Made by a program: the position numbers and the translations under genes. The notes under the pieces are model-generated. The model was not told the origin of the DNA, ran no database searches, and was given only the letters and a program-made list of their open reading frames with translations. A stretch of 64,000 nt of DNA, from NCBI GenBank assembly GCA_021846965.1, contig JAJZWA010000004.1:52665-116664 (forward strand), given 5' to 3'. The DNA comes from Pseudomonadota bacterium (GTDB lineage Bacteria > Pseudomonadota > Gammaproteobacteria > Burkholderiales > Burkholderiaceae_C). This document shows positions 14,676 through 24,882 of this stretch, piece after piece (position 1 is the stretch's first letter; every line of letters begins with the position of its first letter).

Positions 14676-16474
14676 TGACTCCCGCGTTCTGGACCCTCGT
14701 GGGAGCCTTGTTCGTGGCGCTGCTGCTGGCGGGCAGGCCGCTGGGCCTGTACATGGCCGCGCTGGCCGAGGGGCGCATGCCCCGCGCACTGCTCGCGCTG
14801 GAGGCCCGCGTGCTGGGTCTGGCGGGCGCGCACCCTGACGGGGAAATGAGCTGGGGCGCCTATGCGCGCGCCTTGCTATTGTTCAATTTCCTGGGCGTGC
14901 TGGCGCTGTATGCCCTGCAGCGCCTGCAGGCGGTGCTGCCGCTCGACCCCCGGCAGCTCGGGGCGATCAGCCCCGGCTCCGCCTTCAACACCGCCATCAG
15001 CTTCGTCACCAACACCAACTGGCAGGGCTACGCGGGCGAGAGCACCATGGGCAACCTGGTGCAGATGGCGGGGCTGGCGGTGCAGAACTTCCTGTCGGCG
15101 GCCACCGGCATCGCGGTGGCCTTCGCGATGGTGCGGGGCTTCGCGCGGCGCAGCGCGTCGACCATCGGTAATTTCTGGGTCGACCTGCACCGCATCACGA
15201 GCTACGTGCTGCTGCCGCTGTCCGTCGTGTTCGCCATCGTGTTGGTGAGCCAGGGCGTGCCGCAGACCTTGCGCGCCGAACGCGCGGTCGACCTCATCGC
15301 CCCGGTCGGTTTCCAGGTGCCCGCGACCGATGCCCAGGGGCATCCCGTGGTCGACGCCAAGGGGCAGCCGGTGATGGCGGCCTCGCAGGCCGCGCGGCAG
15401 ATCCTGCCGCTGGGTCCGGTGGCCTCGCAGGAGGCGATCAAGGAACTCGGGACCAACGGCGGCGGTTTCTACAACGCCAATTCGGCGCATCCCTACGAGA
15501 ATCCGAACGCCCTGACCAACGGTCTGGAAATCTTCGCCCTGCTGTTGATCTCGGTGGCGCTGACCTTCACCTTCGGTCGCATGGTCGGCGACAAGCGCCA
15601 GGGCTGGGCATTGCTGGCGGCGATGGCCGTCATGCTCGGCGTGGCGATGGCGGCGGAGGCGCACTTCGAGCAGCAGGGCAACCCCGCGCTGGTCGCGTTG
15701 CACGTGGACCAGAAGGCCAGCGCCCTGCAATCGGGCGGCAACATGGAGGGCAAGGAGACGCGCTTCGGAATCGCCTCCACCGCGGTATTCACCGCCGCCG
15801 CCACCGGCACCTCCACGGGTGCGGTGAATTCAATGCTCGACTCCAATACTCCGCTCGGCGGCCTGGTTCCGATGCTGCTGATGCAACTCGGCGAGGTCGC
15901 TCCCGGGGGGACCGGCACCGGCCTGTACGGCATCCTGATGGTGGCGCTGATGGCGGTGTTCGTGGGCGGCCTGATGATCGGACGCACGCCCGAGTACCTG
16001 GGCAAGAAGATCGAGTCCTTCGAGATGAAGATGGTCTCGATGGGGCTGCTGATCTCCCCGCTGCTGGTGGTGATCGGCACGGCGGTCGCGTCGGTCAGCG
16101 CCGGCGGGCTGGCCGGGCTGGCCAACCCAGGCGCGCACGGCTTCTCGGAGATGCTCTACGCCTTCAGTTCGGCGTCCAACAACAACGGCAGCGCCTTCGC
16201 CGGCCTGAGCGCCAACACGCCTTTCTACAACCTGAGCCTGGGTCTGGCGATGTGGTTCGGTCGCTTCGTGTCCATCGTCGCGGCGCTGGCCATCGCTGGC
16301 TCGCTGGCGTCGAAGAAGCGCCTGGCCGCATCCAGCGGAACCATGCCCACGCACGGAGCGCTGTTCGTCAGCCTGCTGATCGGCACGGTGCTGCTGGTGG
16401 CCGCGCTCACCTTCCTGCCCGCGCTGGCCCTGGGCCCGATCGCCGAGCATCTGGCGCTGTGGGCCGGACATTGA
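14675..16474 (+). CDS. kdpA: KdpA, potassium-binding subunit
   Basis: 599 aa, the K+ channel-like subunit of the KdpFABC P-type ATPase, evolved from the SKT potassium channel family. The selectivity regions are recognisable, for example [54 protein letters not shown] and [13 protein letters not shown]. About ten membrane segments are present. The start at MTPAFWTL overlaps the kdpF stop by one base; the longer track ORF start lies upstream of kdpF's end. Confidence 0.97.
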   Translation: MTPAFWTLVGALFVALLLAGRPLGLYMAALAEGRMPRALLALEARVLGLAGAHPDGEMSWGAYARALLLFNFLGVLALYALQRLQAVLPLDPRQLGAISPGSAFNTAISFVTNTNWQGYAGESTMGNLVQMAGLAVQNFLSAATGIAVAFAMVRGFARRSASTIGNFWVDLHRITSYVLLPLSVVFAIVLVSQGVPQTLRAERAVDLIAPVGFQVPATDAQGHPVVDAKGQPVMAASQAARQILPLGPVASQEAIKELGTNGGGFYNANSAHPYENPNALTNGLEIFALLLISVALTFTFGRMVGDKRQGWALLAAMAVMLGVAMAAEAHFEQQGNPALVALHVDQKASALQSGGNMEGKETRFGIASTAVFTAAATGTSTGAVNSMLDSNTPLGGLVPMLLMQLGEVAPGGTGTGLYGILMVALMAVFVGGLMIGRTPEYLGKKIESFEMKMVSMGLLISPLLVVIGTAVASVSAGGLAGLANPGAHGFSEMLYAFSSASNNNGSAFAGLSANTPFYNLSLGLAMWFGRFVSIVAALAIAGSLASKKRLAASSGTMPTHGALFVSLLIGTVLLVAALTFLPALALGPIAEHLALWAGH

Positions 16475-16490
16475 TTCGCGACGAAGGACG

Positions 16491-18611
16491 ATGATGACGC
16501 ACAAACGTCTTCCCCTATTCGATTCCGCGCTGATCGGGCCGGCGATCCTGGACTCCTTTCGCAAGCTCGACCCGCGGGTTCAGTTCCGCAACCCGGTGAT
16601 GTTCGTGGTCTATGTCGGCAGTCTGCTGACCACCGGGCTGTGGCTGCAGGCGCTGCACGGAGGCGGCGAGGCGCCGAGCGGCTTCATCCTGGCCGTCACG
16701 GTGTGGCTGTGGTTCACCGTGCTGTTCGCCAATTTCGCGGAGGCGCTGGCCGAAGGCCGCAGCAAGGCGCAGGCGGCGAGCCTGCGCGGAACCCGCAGCG
16801 CGACCAAGGCGAAGAAGCTGAGCGCGTCTTCGGAGCGGCCGTCCGGTGCGCGGGGCGAGGCAGCCGAGCAGACGGGCCCTCGCTACGGCTCGCCGTGGAC
16901 CCTGGTCGACGGCGACGACCTGCGCAAGGGCGACGTCGTGGTCGTGCTGGCCCACGAGGTGATTCCCTGCGACGGCGAGGTCATCGAGGGCGCGGCCACG
17001 GTCGACGAGAGCGCGATCACCGGCGAGTCGGCTCCGGTGATCCGCGAGTCGGGAGGCGACTTCTCGTCGGTCACGGGCGGCACCACGGTGCTGTCCGACT
17101 GGATCGTCGTGCGCTGCACGACCAACCCCGGCGACTCCTTCCTCGACCGCATGATCGCGCTGGTCGAGGGCGCCAAGCGCCGCAAGACCCCGAACGAGAT
17201 CGCGCTGACCATCCTGCTGGTGGCCCTCACCGTGATCCTGCTGGCCGCCACCGTCACGCTGCTGCCGTACTCGATCTATTCGGTCAAGGCCGTGGGTGCC
17301 GGCCATCCGGTGAGCATCACCGTGCTGGTCGCCCTGCTGGTGTGCCTGATTCCGACCACCATCGGCGCGCTGCTGTCGGCCATCGGCGTGGCCGGCATGA
17401 GCCGCATGCTGGGCGCCAACGTGGTGGCCACCTCGGGACGCGCCGTCGAGGCCGCCGGCGACATCGACGTGCTGCTGCTGGACAAGACCGGAACCATCAC
17501 CCTGGGCAATCGCCAGGCCAGCGCCTTCCTGCCGGTGGCGGGCGTGAGCGAGCGCGAGCTGGCCGACGCCGCGCAACTCGCGTCGCTGGCCGACGAGACC
17601 CCCGAGGGCCGCAGCGTCGTGGTGCTGGCCAAGCAGCGCTTCAACCTGCGCGAGCGCGACCTGGAGTCGCTGCATGCGAGCTTCGTGCCGTTCTCGGCGC
17701 AGACCCGCATGAGTGGCGTGGACATCGGCGGCCGGCCGATCCGCAAGGGCGCGGCGCAGGAGATCGCCGGCTTCGTGCGCGAGCGCGGCGGGGTGCTGCC
17801 CGAGGACCTGAAGGCCCTGGTCGAGGCCGCGTCGCGCCGCGGCAGCACGCCCCTGGTGGTGGCCGACGACCGGCGGGTGCTGGGCGTGATCGAGCTCAAG
17901 GACATCGTCAAGGACGGCATCAAGGAGCGCTTCGCCCAGTTGCGGCGCATGGGGATCCAGACCGTGATGATCACCGGGGACAACCGGCTCACCGCGGCGG
18001 CGATCGCCGCCGAGGCGGGCGTGGACGAGTACCAGGCCGAGGCCACGCCGGAGACCAAGCTGGCGCTGATCCGCAAGTACCAGGCGGAAGGGCGCCTGGT
18101 GGCCATGACGGGCGACGGCACCAACGACGCGCCGGCGCTGGCGCAGGCCGACGTGGCGGTGGCCATGAACAGCGGAACGCAGGCGGCGCGCGAGGCGGGA
18201 AACATGGTCGACCTCGACTCCAACCCCACCAAGCTGATCGAGGTGGTGGAAATCGGCAAGCAGATGCTCATGACCCGCGGCGCGCTGACCACCTTCAGCA
18301 TCGCCAACGACGTCGCGAAGTACTTCGCGATCATTCCGGCGATTTTCATCGGCACCTACCCGCAGCTGGGCGCGCTCAACGTGATGCACCTGGCGACCCC
18401 GGACTCGGCGATTCTCTCGGCGGTGATTTTCAACGCCCTGATCATCGTGTTCCTGATCCCGCTGGCGCTCAAGGGCGTTCGCTTCCGTGCGCTGTCGGCC
18501 TCGGTGCTGTTGCGCAACAACCTTCTGATCTACGGCGTGGGCGGGCTCATCCTTCCGTTTTTCGGCATCAAGGCGATCGACCTGCTGCTGAACGCGCTTC
18601 ACCTGGTTTGA
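16491..18611 (+). CDS. kdpB: KdpB, catalytic P-type ATPase subunit
   Basis: 706 aa, ATP-hydrolysing subunit of the high-affinity K+ pump. The phosphorylation motif [12 protein letters not shown], the TGES-type actuator loop (AITGESAPV) and the hinge motif [24 protein letters not shown] are all intact. Compared with the E. coli protein as I recall it, there is an insertion of about 20 residues near 105-125 ([17 protein letters not shown]) ahead of the actuator domain. GAAGGACG precedes the ATG; a second ATG follows at once. The gene lies 16 bp after kdpA. Confidence 0.97.
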   Translation: MMTHKRLPLFDSALIGPAILDSFRKLDPRVQFRNPVMFVVYVGSLLTTGLWLQALHGGGEAPSGFILAVTVWLWFTVLFANFAEALAEGRSKAQAASLRGTRSATKAKKLSASSERPSGARGEAAEQTGPRYGSPWTLVDGDDLRKGDVVVVLAHEVIPCDGEVIEGAATVDESAITGESAPVIRESGGDFSSVTGGTTVLSDWIVVRCTTNPGDSFLDRMIALVEGAKRRKTPNEIALTILLVALTVILLAATVTLLPYSIYSVKAVGAGHPVSITVLVALLVCLIPTTIGALLSAIGVAGMSRMLGANVVATSGRAVEAAGDIDVLLLDKTGTITLGNRQASAFLPVAGVSERELADAAQLASLADETPEGRSVVVLAKQRFNLRERDLESLHASFVPFSAQTRMSGVDIGGRPIRKGAAQEIAGFVRERGGVLPEDLKALVEAASRRGSTPLVVADDRRVLGVIELKDIVKDGIKERFAQLRRMGIQTVMITGDNRLTAAAIAAEAGVDEYQAEATPETKLALIRKYQAEGRLVAMTGDGTNDAPALAQADVAVAMNSGTQAAREAGNMVDLDSNPTKLIEVVEIGKQMLMTRGALTTFSIANDVAKYFAIIPAIFIGTYPQLGALNVMHLATPDSAILSAVIFNALIIVFLIPLALKGVRFRALSASVLLRNNLLIYGVGGLILPFFGIKAIDLLLNALHLV

Positions 18612-18624
18612 CCCGGAGACTGCC

Positions 18625-19215
18625 ATGCTGCGCATGTTGCGACCCGCGATCGTCCTGTTCGCAGGCTTCACCTTGCTGACCGGCCTGATCTATCCCTTGC
18701 TGGTGACCGGAGTGGCCGGGGCACTGTTCCCGTGGCAGGCCGGGGGCTCGGTGCTGGCGTTGCGGGGCAAGCCCGTCGGCTCGAGCCTGATCGGCCAGTC
18801 CTTCACCGCCCCCGGGTACTTCTGGGGACGACCCTCGGCGACCTTGCCGCAGCCCTACAACGGCCTGGCCTCCGGCGGCTCCAACCTGGGCCCGAGCAAT
18901 CCCGCGGAACTCGCCGCGGTGAAGGCCGAGGTCGAGGCCCTGCGCGCCGCCGATCCGGCCGACGCGAAGCGCGCGGTTCCGGTCGACCTGGCGACCGCCT
19001 CGGGCTCCGGACTCGACCCCGACATCAGCCTGGCCGCGGCGCAGTACCAGGTGGCGCGGGTCGCGCAGGCTCGCCATCTGTCGCCCCAGCAGGTGCGCCG
19101 GATGGTGGAAAGCCATGCCCGGCGGCCCTGGCTGGGGCTGTTCGGCGAGCCGCGGGTCAATGTGCTGGAGCTGAACCTGGCGCTCGACGGGGTCGTGCCG
19201 ACGCGGCTTCGCTGA
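18625..19215 (+). CDS. kdpC: KdpC, assembly subunit of K+-transporting ATPase
   Basis: 196 aa. One N-terminal membrane span (IVLFAGFTLLTGLIYPLLVTGVA) precedes a periplasmic domain with family motifs GSSLIGQSF, YFWGRPSA, SGGSNLGPSNP and the C-terminal ISLAAAQYQVARVA. KdpC bridges KdpA and KdpB and increases affinity. It is fourth of the subunit genes and 13 bp after kdpB. Confidence 0.96.
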   Translation: MLRMLRPAIVLFAGFTLLTGLIYPLLVTGVAGALFPWQAGGSVLALRGKPVGSSLIGQSFTAPGYFWGRPSATLPQPYNGLASGGSNLGPSNPAELAAVKAEVEALRAADPADAKRAVPVDLATASGSGLDPDISLAAAQYQVARVAQARHLSPQQVRRMVESHARRPWLGLFGEPRVNVLELNLALDGVVPTRLR

Positions 19216-19291
19216 GCACGCCCAGGCACAATGCGTGCCGGGGGACGCTCCCCGGGCGCGCGGCGCGGCCGGCAGGACCCCAGCCCATCCG

Positions 19292-22036
19292 ATGACCGAC
19301 GACGACCGCCCCGATCCGGACGCCCTGCTGCGCGAAGTCGAGCAGCAGGAGCAGCAGGCGCTGAGAGGCAAGCTGAAGATCTTCTTCGGCGCCTCTCCGG
19401 GCGTGGGCAAGACCTACGCGATGCTGGCGGCGGCGCAGCAACTGCGCGCCAAGAGCGTCGACGTGGTGTGCGGAGTGGTCGAGACCCACGGCCGCCAGGA
19501 GACCCAGCGCCTGCTGGAGGGGCTGGAAGTCCTGCCGCGCATGCAACTTGGGCCGGCGACGCGCAGGGTCGCCGAGTTCGACCTCGCCGGCGCGCTGCGC
19601 CGCCGTCCGGGCGTGCTGCTGGTCGACGAACTCGCCCACAGCAATGCCCCGGGCAGCCGCCACCCCAAGCGCTGGCAGGACGTGGAGGAGCTGCTGGCCG
19701 CCGGCATCGACGTGTACACGACACTCAACGTCCAGCACCTGGAGAGTGTGAGCCACATCGTGGCCAGCATCGCCGAGGTGCCGGTGCGCGAGACCGTGCC
19801 GGACAGCCTGCTCCAGGAAGCGGCCGAGGTCGTGCTGGTCGACCTGCCGCCCGACGAATTGCTGCAGCGCCTGCGCGAAGGCAAGGTCTACGTCGCCGGG
19901 CAGGCGGCGCGCGCGCTGAAGCATTTTTTCCGCAAGGGCAACCTGCTGGCGCTGCGCCAGCTCGCGCTGCGCCTGACCGCCGAGCGCGTCGACAGCCAGA
20001 TGCGCAGCTACCGCAGCACCCAGGTGGGCGGCGCGGTGTGGAGCGCTTCCGAAGCCCTGCTCGTCTGCGTGGGGCCCGACAACGGGCCGGGCCTGGTACG
20101 CGCCGCCGCGCGCCTGGCCGAGGCGCTGCACGCGCGCTGGCATGTGGTCTACGCCGAGACGCCCCCGCTGCAGAAGCTTCCCGAGGCGCGGCGCTCGGCC
20201 ATCCTCGGGCTGCTCCAGCTCGGCCGCGACCTCGGCGCGCACACCGCGGTGCTGGCGGGGCAGCAGGCTGCCGCCGAGGTGCTGGCCTATGCGCGCACGC
20301 ACAACCTCAACCGCGTGCTCATGGCGCGCCATCGCGGTCGCCGCTGGTGGCGCGAACTCGTGCAGGGCTCCTTCGCGCGTGCGCTGGGCAGGCTCGCGCC
20401 GGACCTCGACCTGATCCTGCTCGCGCCGGAGTCCGATGCCAAGGCGGCGTCCGCGGGCGCGGCGGGCGCTTCGGCCGAGTCGCCGCCCCTGCCATGGCGG
20501 GACTATGCCTGGGCGCTGGCCGGCAGCGCGGCGGTGACCCTGCTGGCCAGCCCGCTGCTCGGCTACTTCGAATTGTCGAACATGGTCATGCTGTTCCTGG
20601 CCGGGGTGGTGCTCACCGCCTGGCGCCTGGGACGCGGGCCGGCGGTGCTGGCGGCCTTCGTCAACGTGCTGGCCTTCGACTTCTTCTACGTGCCGCCGCG
20701 CTTTTCCTTCGGCGTCAGCGACGTGCAGTACGTGTTCACCTTCAGCGTCATGCTCGGGGTGGGCCTGCTCATCGGCCATCTCACCTCCGGCCTGCGCTAC
20801 CAGGCGCGGGTGGCCAATCTGCGCGAAAGCCGCGCGCGCGACCTGTACGCCCTGTCGCGCGACCTGTCGGGCGCGCTCACCGTGGAACAGGTGGTGGACT
20901 TCGGCCTGCAATATGTCCGCAACGGCTTTCGCGCGCGCGCCGCGCTGCTGCTGCTGGACAACGACGAGCGCCTGCACGAGGCCGACGCGCCCGATCCTGG
21001 CGGGCGCATCGAGGACATCGATACCGACCTGGCGCGTTGGTGCCTGGACCATGAGGAAGCCGCCGGCATCGGCACCAATACCTTGCCCGCGCTGGCGCTG
21101 CTGTACCTGCCGCTGAAGGCCCCGATGCGCGTACGGGGGGTGCTGGTCGTGGCCCCCGGGGTGCGGCGCAACGTGCTGGTTCCCGAGCAACGACGGCTGC
21201 TCGACACCATCGCCACGCAGATCGCCATCGCGCTGGAGCGGGTGCACTTCGTCGAGGTGGCGCAGGAGACCCTGGTCGCGATGGAGGCCGAGCGCCTGCG
21301 CAACTCGGTGCTGTCGGCCCTGTCGCACGACCTGCGCACTCCGCTGACCTCGCTGATCGGCGCCACCGACGTGCTGCGCATGCGCGCGGCCGGCGAGGCG
21401 CCGGCGCTGCAGCAGCAGGTGGCGGCCATCGGCCTGCAGTCCCGCCGCGTGGCCAAGATGGTGGAGGACATGCTGGAGATGGCTCGGCTGCAGGCGGGCA
21501 GGGTGACCTTGCGCAAGGGCTGGCACTCGATGGAGGAACTGGTGGGCAGCGCGCTGCGCCTGCTCGACGAGGAACAGTTGGCGCAGCATCCGCTGAGCCT
21601 GGAGTTTCCGGGCGATCTGCCGCTGATCCAGGTCGACGCGCAATTGCTGGAGCGGGTGTTGGTGAACCTGTTCGACAATGCCTTGAAATACACGCCGCCC
21701 GGCACGCGCATCGGGGTCGACGCGCGACCGGCGGGGCGTTTCCTGCGGGTGGCGGTGTGGGACGAGGGGCCCGGCCTGCCGCGCGGGCGCGAGCATGATC
21801 TGTTCGACAAGTTCGCGCGCGGCCAGCCGGAATCACCCGTTCCGGGAGTCGGCCTGGGGCTGGCGATCTGCCGCGCGGTGATCGAGGCGCATGGCGGAAG
21901 CATCCGCGCGGCCAACCGCCCGGAGGGCGGAGCCGAAGTGGCTTTCGAGCTGCCGTTGCAGGCCCCGCCGGCGCTGGCCGGCGAGGCCGCGGAGGACATC
22001 CGGGATGACCAGCCAGCCGCTGATCCTGCTGCTTGA
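19292..22036 (+). CDS. kdpD: KdpD, osmosensitive K+ sensor histidine kinase
   Basis: 914 aa from MTDDDRPDP. Order of parts: N-terminal KdpD domain with a Walker A motif (GASPGVGKT, residues ~33-41) and LLVDELAHSNAPG; a USP-like domain (~240-370); membrane segments around 410-510 (about four); a GAF-like region; HisKA with the phosphorylated His in LSHDLRTPLTSL; and a HATPase domain (NLFDNALKYTPPG, GVGLGLAICRAV). It senses low K+ or ionic strength and phosphorylates KdpE. The track ORF start 19 codons upstream has no family match. Its 3' end overlaps kdpE by 32 bp. Confidence 0.96.
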   Translation: MTDDDRPDPDALLREVEQQEQQALRGKLKIFFGASPGVGKTYAMLAAAQQLRAKSVDVVCGVVETHGRQETQRLLEGLEVLPRMQLGPATRRVAEFDLAGALRRRPGVLLVDELAHSNAPGSRHPKRWQDVEELLAAGIDVYTTLNVQHLESVSHIVASIAEVPVRETVPDSLLQEAAEVVLVDLPPDELLQRLREGKVYVAGQAARALKHFFRKGNLLALRQLALRLTAERVDSQMRSYRSTQVGGAVWSASEALLVCVGPDNGPGLVRAAARLAEALHARWHVVYAETPPLQKLPEARRSAILGLLQLGRDLGAHTAVLAGQQAAAEVLAYARTHNLNRVLMARHRGRRWWRELVQGSFARALGRLAPDLDLILLAPESDAKAASAGAAGASAESPPLPWRDYAWALAGSAAVTLLASPLLGYFELSNMVMLFLAGVVLTAWRLGRGPAVLAAFVNVLAFDFFYVPPRFSFGVSDVQYVFTFSVMLGVGLLIGHLTSGLRYQARVANLRESRARDLYALSRDLSGALTVEQVVDFGLQYVRNGFRARAALLLLDNDERLHEADAPDPGGRIEDIDTDLARWCLDHEEAAGIGTNTLPALALLYLPLKAPMRVRGVLVVAPGVRRNVLVPEQRRLLDTIATQIAIALERVHFVEVAQETLVAMEAERLRNSVLSALSHDLRTPLTSLIGATDVLRMRAAGEAPALQQQVAAIGLQSRRVAKMVEDMLEMARLQAGRVTLRKGWHSMEELVGSALRLLDEEQLAQHPLSLEFPGDLPLIQVDAQLLERVLVNLFDNALKYTPPGTRIGVDARPAGRFLRVAVWDEGPGLPRGREHDLFDKFARGQPESPVPGVGLGLAICRAVIEAHGGSIRAANRPEGGAEVAFELPLQAPPALAGEAAEDIRDDQPAADPAA

Positions 22037-22688
22037 GGACGAGGCCGAGATCCGGCGCTTCGTGCGCTCGGCGCTGGAGGCCGAGGGCTATCGCGTGCAC
22101 GAGGCCGAGCAGTGCGCGCGAGGGCTTCTCGATGCCGCTGCGCGCCGGCCCGATCTGGTGCTGCTGGACCTCGGACTGCCCGATGCCGACGGCATGGTGT
22201 TCCTGCGCGACTTCCGCGCCTGGAGTCATGCGCCGGTGATCGTGCTGTCGGCACGCAAGGAGGAAGACGCCAAGGTGCGCGCGCTCGACCAGGGGGCCGA
22301 CGACTACCTGACCAAGCCTTTCGGGGTGGCCGAACTGCTGGCGCGGGTGCGGGCCGCGCTGCGCCGGCGCACGACCGGCGAGCATGGCAGCGTGCTGCGT
22401 TTCGGCGACGTGGTGATCGACATGGCCAAGCGATCGGTGGAAAAGGGCGGAGCCGCCGTGCACCTGACCCTGATGGAGTACCGGCTCCTCGAACTGCTGG
22501 CGCAGCACGCGGGTTCGCTGCTCACCCACCGGCGCCTGCTGCAGGCGCTCTGGGGCCCGCATGCGCTGGACAACGAGCACTACGTGCGGGTGTACATGGG
22601 GCGCCTGCGCCACAAGCTGGAGGACCAGCCCGCGCGGCCCCGGCACCTGCTCACGGAAAGCGGCGCGGGCTACCGCCTGGTGCCGTGA
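22005..22688 (+). CDS. kdpE: KdpE, OmpR-family response regulator
   Basis: 227 aa. The receiver domain has the acidic pocket (EDE, residues 11-13), phospho-acceptor Asp55 (LVLLDLGLPD), conserved Thr/Ser (VLSARK) and Lys (LTKPFG). The OmpR-type winged helix follows (LTLMEYRLLELLAQHAGSLLTHRRLLQALWG). It activates kdpFABC when phosphorylated by KdpD. The start lies inside kdpD, showing tight coupling. Confidence 0.96.
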   Translation: MTSQPLILLLEDEAEIRRFVRSALEAEGYRVHEAEQCARGLLDAAARRPDLVLLDLGLPDADGMVFLRDFRAWSHAPVIVLSARKEEDAKVRALDQGADDYLTKPFGVAELLARVRAALRRRTTGEHGSVLRFGDVVIDMAKRSVEKGGAAVHLTLMEYRLLELLAQHAGSLLTHRRLLQALWGPHALDNEHYVRVYMGRLRHKLEDQPARPRHLLTESGAGYRLVP

Positions 22689-22718
22689 AGCCTGCGCGCG
22701 CGCCGGAGATAATGGACC

Positions 22719-23270
22719 ATGCACATCCTCGCCGTCGCCGGCAGCCTGCGGGCCGCCTCGATCAACGCCGCGTTCTGTCGTGCCGCCTCTCGGCTGGCGC
22801 CGGCCGACGCGCCGATCGCCGTGTACGACGGCCTGGGGGAACTGCCCTTGTTCAACCCGGACCGCGAAACCGATGCCCCCGCGCCGGTGCGGCGGTGGTG
22901 GCGCGCCGTCGGGGACGCCGATGCCCTGCTGATCGCCAGCCCCGAGTACGCCCACGGCGTGTCCGGGGTGATGAAGAACGCGCTGGACTGGCTGGTCGGC
23001 CAGGAATCCTTCGTGGGCAAGCCGGTGGCCCTGGTCAACACCTCGCCGCGGGCGCATCACGCCCACGACGCGCTGCTCGAGATCCTGCGCACCATGTCGG
23101 CCGACGTGGTGGAGGGCGCGTCATCGAGCGTCGCCCTGCTCGGCGTGTGCACCGGCGAGGCCGAGATCCTGGCCAGCGCGCCGGTTTGCGCCGGCATCCG
23201 CCAGGTGGTCGCGTCCGTGCGTGCGCATCTGCTCGACCCGCGGGCCCCGGCGCCGCGCATGGGGCTTTGA
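22719..23270 (+). CDS. NADPH-dependent FMN reductase (chromate reductase-like)
   Basis: 183 aa flavodoxin-fold protein. The FMN phosphate loop is AGSLRAASINAAF, followed by LLIASPEYAHGVSGVMKNALDWLVG, the family signature. Such enzymes reduce quinones, chromate or azo compounds with NAD(P)H and FMN. It lies 30 bp after kdpE and may be read through from it, but has no clear link to potassium transport. A second family member lies at 24883-25449 on the other strand. Confidence 0.88.
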   Translation: MHILAVAGSLRAASINAAFCRAASRLAPADAPIAVYDGLGELPLFNPDRETDAPAPVRRWWRAVGDADALLIASPEYAHGVSGVMKNALDWLVGQESFVGKPVALVNTSPRAHHAHDALLEILRTMSADVVEGASSSVALLGVCTGEAEILASAPVCAGIRQVVASVRAHLLDPRAPAPRMGL

Positions 23271-23407
23271 CAGGTCGCGCAGAGCCAGGGGTGTCACGGC
23301 AGTTGCGGTGGGTCAAGCCCCACCGGGCCGCTGTGCTTCTACAGTGATCCCCAGGGTCCGCGGGCCGGTGCGCCGAGGCTTCGCGGGCCGCATCGGGAGA
23401 TCGCGTC

Positions 23408-24280
23408 ATGCAGGCAATTCGTGTGTTGCTGGCGGCCCTGGGCTGCGCCGCGTTCGCGCTGGCCCACGCGGCCGCGCCGACCTTCACGGAAGGCAAGGAC
23501 ATCTTCATCGAGACCGGGGTGGAGGCGCCGGATCGCTCGCCGACCTGGTATGCCTCGATGGTCAACCGGCCCTATGCGCCGACCTTCGAGATGCTGGCCA
23601 CGCAGGGCACGCAGGGGCGTTACTACCCCTACACCTACCCGGTGACCCTGAAAGACCTGATCCGCTTCCACGGCCACGATTGCGAGGGGACGGTGCACGT
23701 GGCCAACGCCGCCTGGGTGGCCTTCAGGATTCTGTTCCCCGACGGCATCATCGATCGCAGCGTGTTGTGGGGCATCAGCGGCGACTCGCCCTGCTGGTCG
23801 GACGGCGTGGCCTTCCTCACGGGGGCCCGGTTGCAGTACGGCAACCTCGGCTTTTTCCGCGACAAGCGCTACAGCCACGCCATTGTCCTGTACCGCGACG
23901 ATACCAAGGTCGCCGTGCTCGCCACCTGGAAGGAAGGCATCAACAACATTCCCGGCGAGCCGGTGATGCTGCCGGGCCGGATCCAGTGGAAGCCCAAGGT
24001 GAGCATGCGCGAGATCGAAGCCTTGAAGGCCGTGGTGAAGTCGGCCGGCGGCGAGCCCACGCCCTACCAGGTCGACCAGATGCGCTACCAGCAATGGGAG
24101 CAGGTCAACGACATCCTGGACCACCCGCTCACGGACAGCTACAGCGCCCGGATCCTTCCCGATTTCCAGTGGGCGCAATGGGTCGATCCGGCCAGGACGG
24201 TGCAGCACACCATCACGCGCAGCGACGTGCGCCTGAAGAACTACCCCTATCGCAAGCGCCCCGTGGACAGCGGGCCATGA
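23408..24280 (+). CDS. Periplasmic FmdE-domain protein
   Basis: 290 aa with a signal peptide (IRVLLAALGCAAFALAHAAA). The central part (about 85-180) matches the FmdE family named after a subunit of formylmethanofuran dehydrogenase: LIRFHGHDCEGT carries the metal-binding His/Cys, and SPCWSDGVAFLTGARLQYGNL aligns with the usual cysteine and glycine block. Methanofuran metabolism is not implied; secreted FmdE proteins in bacteria have unknown, possibly metal-related roles. No CxxC zinc finger is seen at the C-terminus. Its last 34 bp overlap the convergent gene at 24247. Confidence 0.72.
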   Translation: MQAIRVLLAALGCAAFALAHAAAPTFTEGKDIFIETGVEAPDRSPTWYASMVNRPYAPTFEMLATQGTQGRYYPYTYPVTLKDLIRFHGHDCEGTVHVANAAWVAFRILFPDGIIDRSVLWGISGDSPCWSDGVAFLTGARLQYGNLGFFRDKRYSHAIVLYRDDTKVAVLATWKEGINNIPGEPVMLPGRIQWKPKVSMREIEALKAVVKSAGGEPTPYQVDQMRYQQWEQVNDILDHPLTDSYSARILPDFQWAQWVDPARTVQHTITRSDVRLKNYPYRKRPVDSGP

Positions 24281-24753
24281 GCCGGTGGGGTGCCGACGGG
24301 CGGGGGGCCGTAGGCATCCATGCACCGGGCCCAGCCATAGTCGTAGGCATCCTGCGGGCTGAGGGCCGCGGTGAAGGCGTGCATCGCGGTGGCGCGGATG
24401 ATGCGCCCCTCGCGTCCCTCGGGAATGGGATGCAGGGTGTTCATCTGCTGCAGCCACACCCGTGCGGCCGAGCGAAGCTCGAAGCGGTTCATGATGCCCG
24501 CGGTCGAGGGCCGTGCCTGGAAGGCGCTGGCGCCCAGCTCGCCGATCGAGCGGCAGGCCTGCTGCACGCGCACTGCGTCGAGGTAGGGACCCGCCAGCGC
24601 CGTGCCGGGGGCGAGCAGGGCGCTGGCCGCCAGCACGATCGCCGTCAGCCTCGGGAACAGGGCGCCTTGCAGGGCCAGGAGCCTCGCGGGCCACTCGGCC
24701 TGAAGCGGTGTCGGCAGGCGTGTGGGCTGCGGGAAGGAGCGGAGCCTGGGCAT
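24247..24753 (-). CDS. Secreted hypothetical protein
   Basis: 168 aa from MPRLRSFPQ. A hydrophobic stretch near residues 30-55 (LTAIVLAASALLAPGTALA) reads as a signal peptide after a long N-terminal lead, so a later start is possible. The mature part has two cysteines (QQACRSIG, WARCMDAYG) and no known domain. The 3' end overlaps the FmdE-like gene by 34 bp in antisense. It could be a minor periplasmic protein; confidence rests on the signal peptide and coding character. Confidence 0.55.
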   Translation of the reverse strand: MPRLRSFPQPTRLPTPLQAEWPARLLALQGALFPRLTAIVLAASALLAPGTALAGPYLDAVRVQQACRSIGELGASAFQARPSTAGIMNRFELRSAARVWLQQMNTLHPIPEGREGRIIRATAMHAFTAALSPQDAYDYGWARCMDAYGPPPVGTPPAHGPLSTGRLR

Positions 24754-24882
24754 GGGGAACGAGCTCGAAGCTGCGGTTCCCCATTGTGCGATGCCAGCGC
24801 GGGCCCGCGAGCCCTCGTGCACACAGTGGCCGTGAAGCGCGCATCAGGCACCGATGAGGTGCCGATGAGCCGACGATCCGGC

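Noticed and set aside
19157-21796. 879-aa minus-strand ORF
   Set aside because: Shadow of kdpD, rich in His, Gln and Arg with no domain.
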